Positions 40,977 to 41,717 of a DNA stretch of 41,717 bases are shown here, piece after piece. Positions within the stretch are counted from its first letter, which is position 1. Every line of letters starts with the position of its first letter. The notes below the pieces were generated by a model. It saw nothing but the letters and a program-made list of their open reading frames with translations. It was not told the origin of the DNA and did not search any database. This DNA comes from Senegalimassilia anaerobia JC110. GTDB taxonomy: Bacteria > Actinomycetota > Coriobacteriia > Coriobacteriales > Eggerthellaceae. The stretch spans positions 167,934-209,650 of the forward strand of contig NZ_HE611016.1 of assembly GCF_000236865.1 (NCBI RefSeq), given 5' to 3'. The translations under genes were made by a program, and so were the position numbers.

Positions 40977-41275
40977 AGCTTCTCCTTGGCGTTCGTCTAC
41001 GTGATGGAGCGTCGCTTCATATCATACGAGATGAACGCGCTGTCTGGGAGAGCTTTGTGCACGTTGGCGAACTTTCGATCCTGGGCGGCGATGGGTTGCC
41101 AGGCGCCGCGGGCGGGCAAGGTTCGGTCTTTTGTCCACGATACGGCTTGGTGGCTTGTTCGTTGGAATTTTGCCCGGCCCGGTCGTCGCGGCTACGGCGG
41201 GCTTAAGACCGAGACGGCGCTTGTCTGGCGCGCTGGGTTCCGTCTGCCGTACGCGCTGCAGACCGCAAAACGAAA
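40977..41275. other. Intergenic region upstream of the caspase-like gene
   Basis: About 300 bp with no gene and no clear promoter pair. Open frames on the plus strand here have no ribosome site or recognised domain. Confidence 0.4.
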
Positions 41276-41302
41276 AACGCCCCGGAATGGTTCCGGGGCG
41301 TT
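41270..41302 (-). terminator. Terminator of the RG-rich gene
   Basis: AACGCCCCGGAA (41276-41287) and TTCCGGGGCGTT (41291-41302) pair perfectly over 12 bp. On the minus strand the stem runs into TTTTTCGTTTT. Confidence 0.85.
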
Positions 41303-41389
41303 GGCTTCGCGTTGGCGGTCGTCGTCGACGCTTATGGCTTGAGGCAGCTCAGCGACCGCTTTCGTTCTTATCGCACGGCTTTCGCGATG

Positions 41390-41717
41390 CTACTTGGAGA
41401 AGCGGCTATAGTCGTAACCGCCCTCGCCGCCGCGCTTCTTGTTGTTGGCCTTGTGCGGGTTGCCGTTCTGGGCCTTGCGCTCCTTCTTGTGCAGACGAGC
41501 CTGGGCGTTCTTGGCGTTGCGGCGGGAACGGAACTCCTCGTCGGAGAGCCACTCGCCGTTGCGGCCGGCGCCGCCCTTGCCGCGATGGCCGCCCTTGTTG
41601 CCGCCGCGATCGTTGCGGTTGTCGCGGTCGAAGCGGCCGCCACGGTCGTTGCGGCCCTTGCGGTCGAAGCGGCCCTTGCCGCCGCGGCCGCCGCGCTCGC
41701 CGCGGGTGACCAGCGAG
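41390..41717 (-). CDS. RG-rich C-terminus of an unidentified protein, partial
   Basis: The last 108 residues of a minus-strand gene are visible, open to the right edge. They are Arg/Gly/Asp-rich (repeated RGGRGGKGRFDRKGRND-type units), then GEWLSDEEFRSRRNAKN, a Lys/Asn-rich stretch and the end GGYDYSRFSK. Such RGG tails are common on DEAD-box RNA helicases and other RNA-binding proteins of actinobacteria, so an RNA helicase is the best guess; the catalytic part is outside the window. A strong terminator follows. Another frame of this stretch (41368-41643) gives an Ala/Thr-rich product and is a shadow. Confidence 0.6.
   Translation of the reverse strand, partial: SLVTRGERGGRGGKGRFDRKGRNDRGGRFDRDNRNDRGGNKGGHRGKGGAGRNGEWLSDEEFRSRRNAKNAQARLHKKERKAQNGNPHKANNKKRGGEGGYDYSRFSK

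Overview
The window is about 42 kb of high-GC chromosomal DNA from an anaerobic actinobacterium, most likely class Coriobacteriia and probably the Eggerthellaceae (inference). The grounds are the strong G/C third-position bias, AGGAGG-type ribosome sites, a membrane-bound molybdopterin formate dehydrogenase with a Tat signal, an AgrC/AgrA-like LytTR two-component system, and many G+C-rich membrane proteins with Gln/Pro-rich tails. I saw no rRNA or tRNA gene, no CRISPR array and no complete insertion sequence. The species cannot be named from sequence alone.

Layout. 1-1836 (-): 5' part of a polysaccharide flippase that runs off the left edge. 2385-5054 (+): a tightly packed cassette of a LytTR response regulator, a short membrane protein with a GHKL ATPase domain, and a polytopic membrane protein that stops right after a classical phospho-acceptor box. 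5314-8827 (+): an M20 amidohydrolase, then the molybdenum-cofactor genes moeA and mog. 8828-9744: a gene-free, repeat-rich patch with a broken transposase start, a 100-bp direct repeat at 420-bp offset and two long palindromes. 9745-10362 (-): a zinc-ribbon membrane protein. 10914-12383 (+): alanine racemase with a long N-terminal extension. 12844-13635 (-): proC. 14465-19398 (+): a three-gene formate dehydrogenase-N-type operon with Cys at the usual selenocysteine position. 19766-21813 (-): an esterase and a PARG-like macrodomain protein with an altered catalytic motif. 22642-25460 (+): family-4 uracil-DNA glycosylase, folC and an acyl carrier protein. 25919-26476 (-): hibernation factor. 26882-33297 (+): nhaA, glmU, prs, pth and an MFS exporter. 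33449-35914 (+): an amino-acid ABC importer operon, followed at 35996 by a histidine phosphatase. 36834-40976 (-): a DUF4012 protein and a membrane-anchored caspase-like protein. 41390-41717 (-): the RG-rich C-terminus of a gene that runs off the right edge.

How it fits together. moeA and mog make the molybdenum cofactor needed by the formate dehydrogenase, which exports formate oxidation to the outer face of the membrane and passes electrons to the quinone pool. alr, glmU and the flippase serve the cell envelope. prs, pth, folC, acpP and hpf are housekeeping genes.

The most unusual items are the apparently split histidine kinase (ATPase and phospho-acceptor on two overlapping genes), the caspase-like surface protein, the PARG homologue lacking its second motif glutamate, and several unrelated families of short repeats confined to the intergenic DNA.
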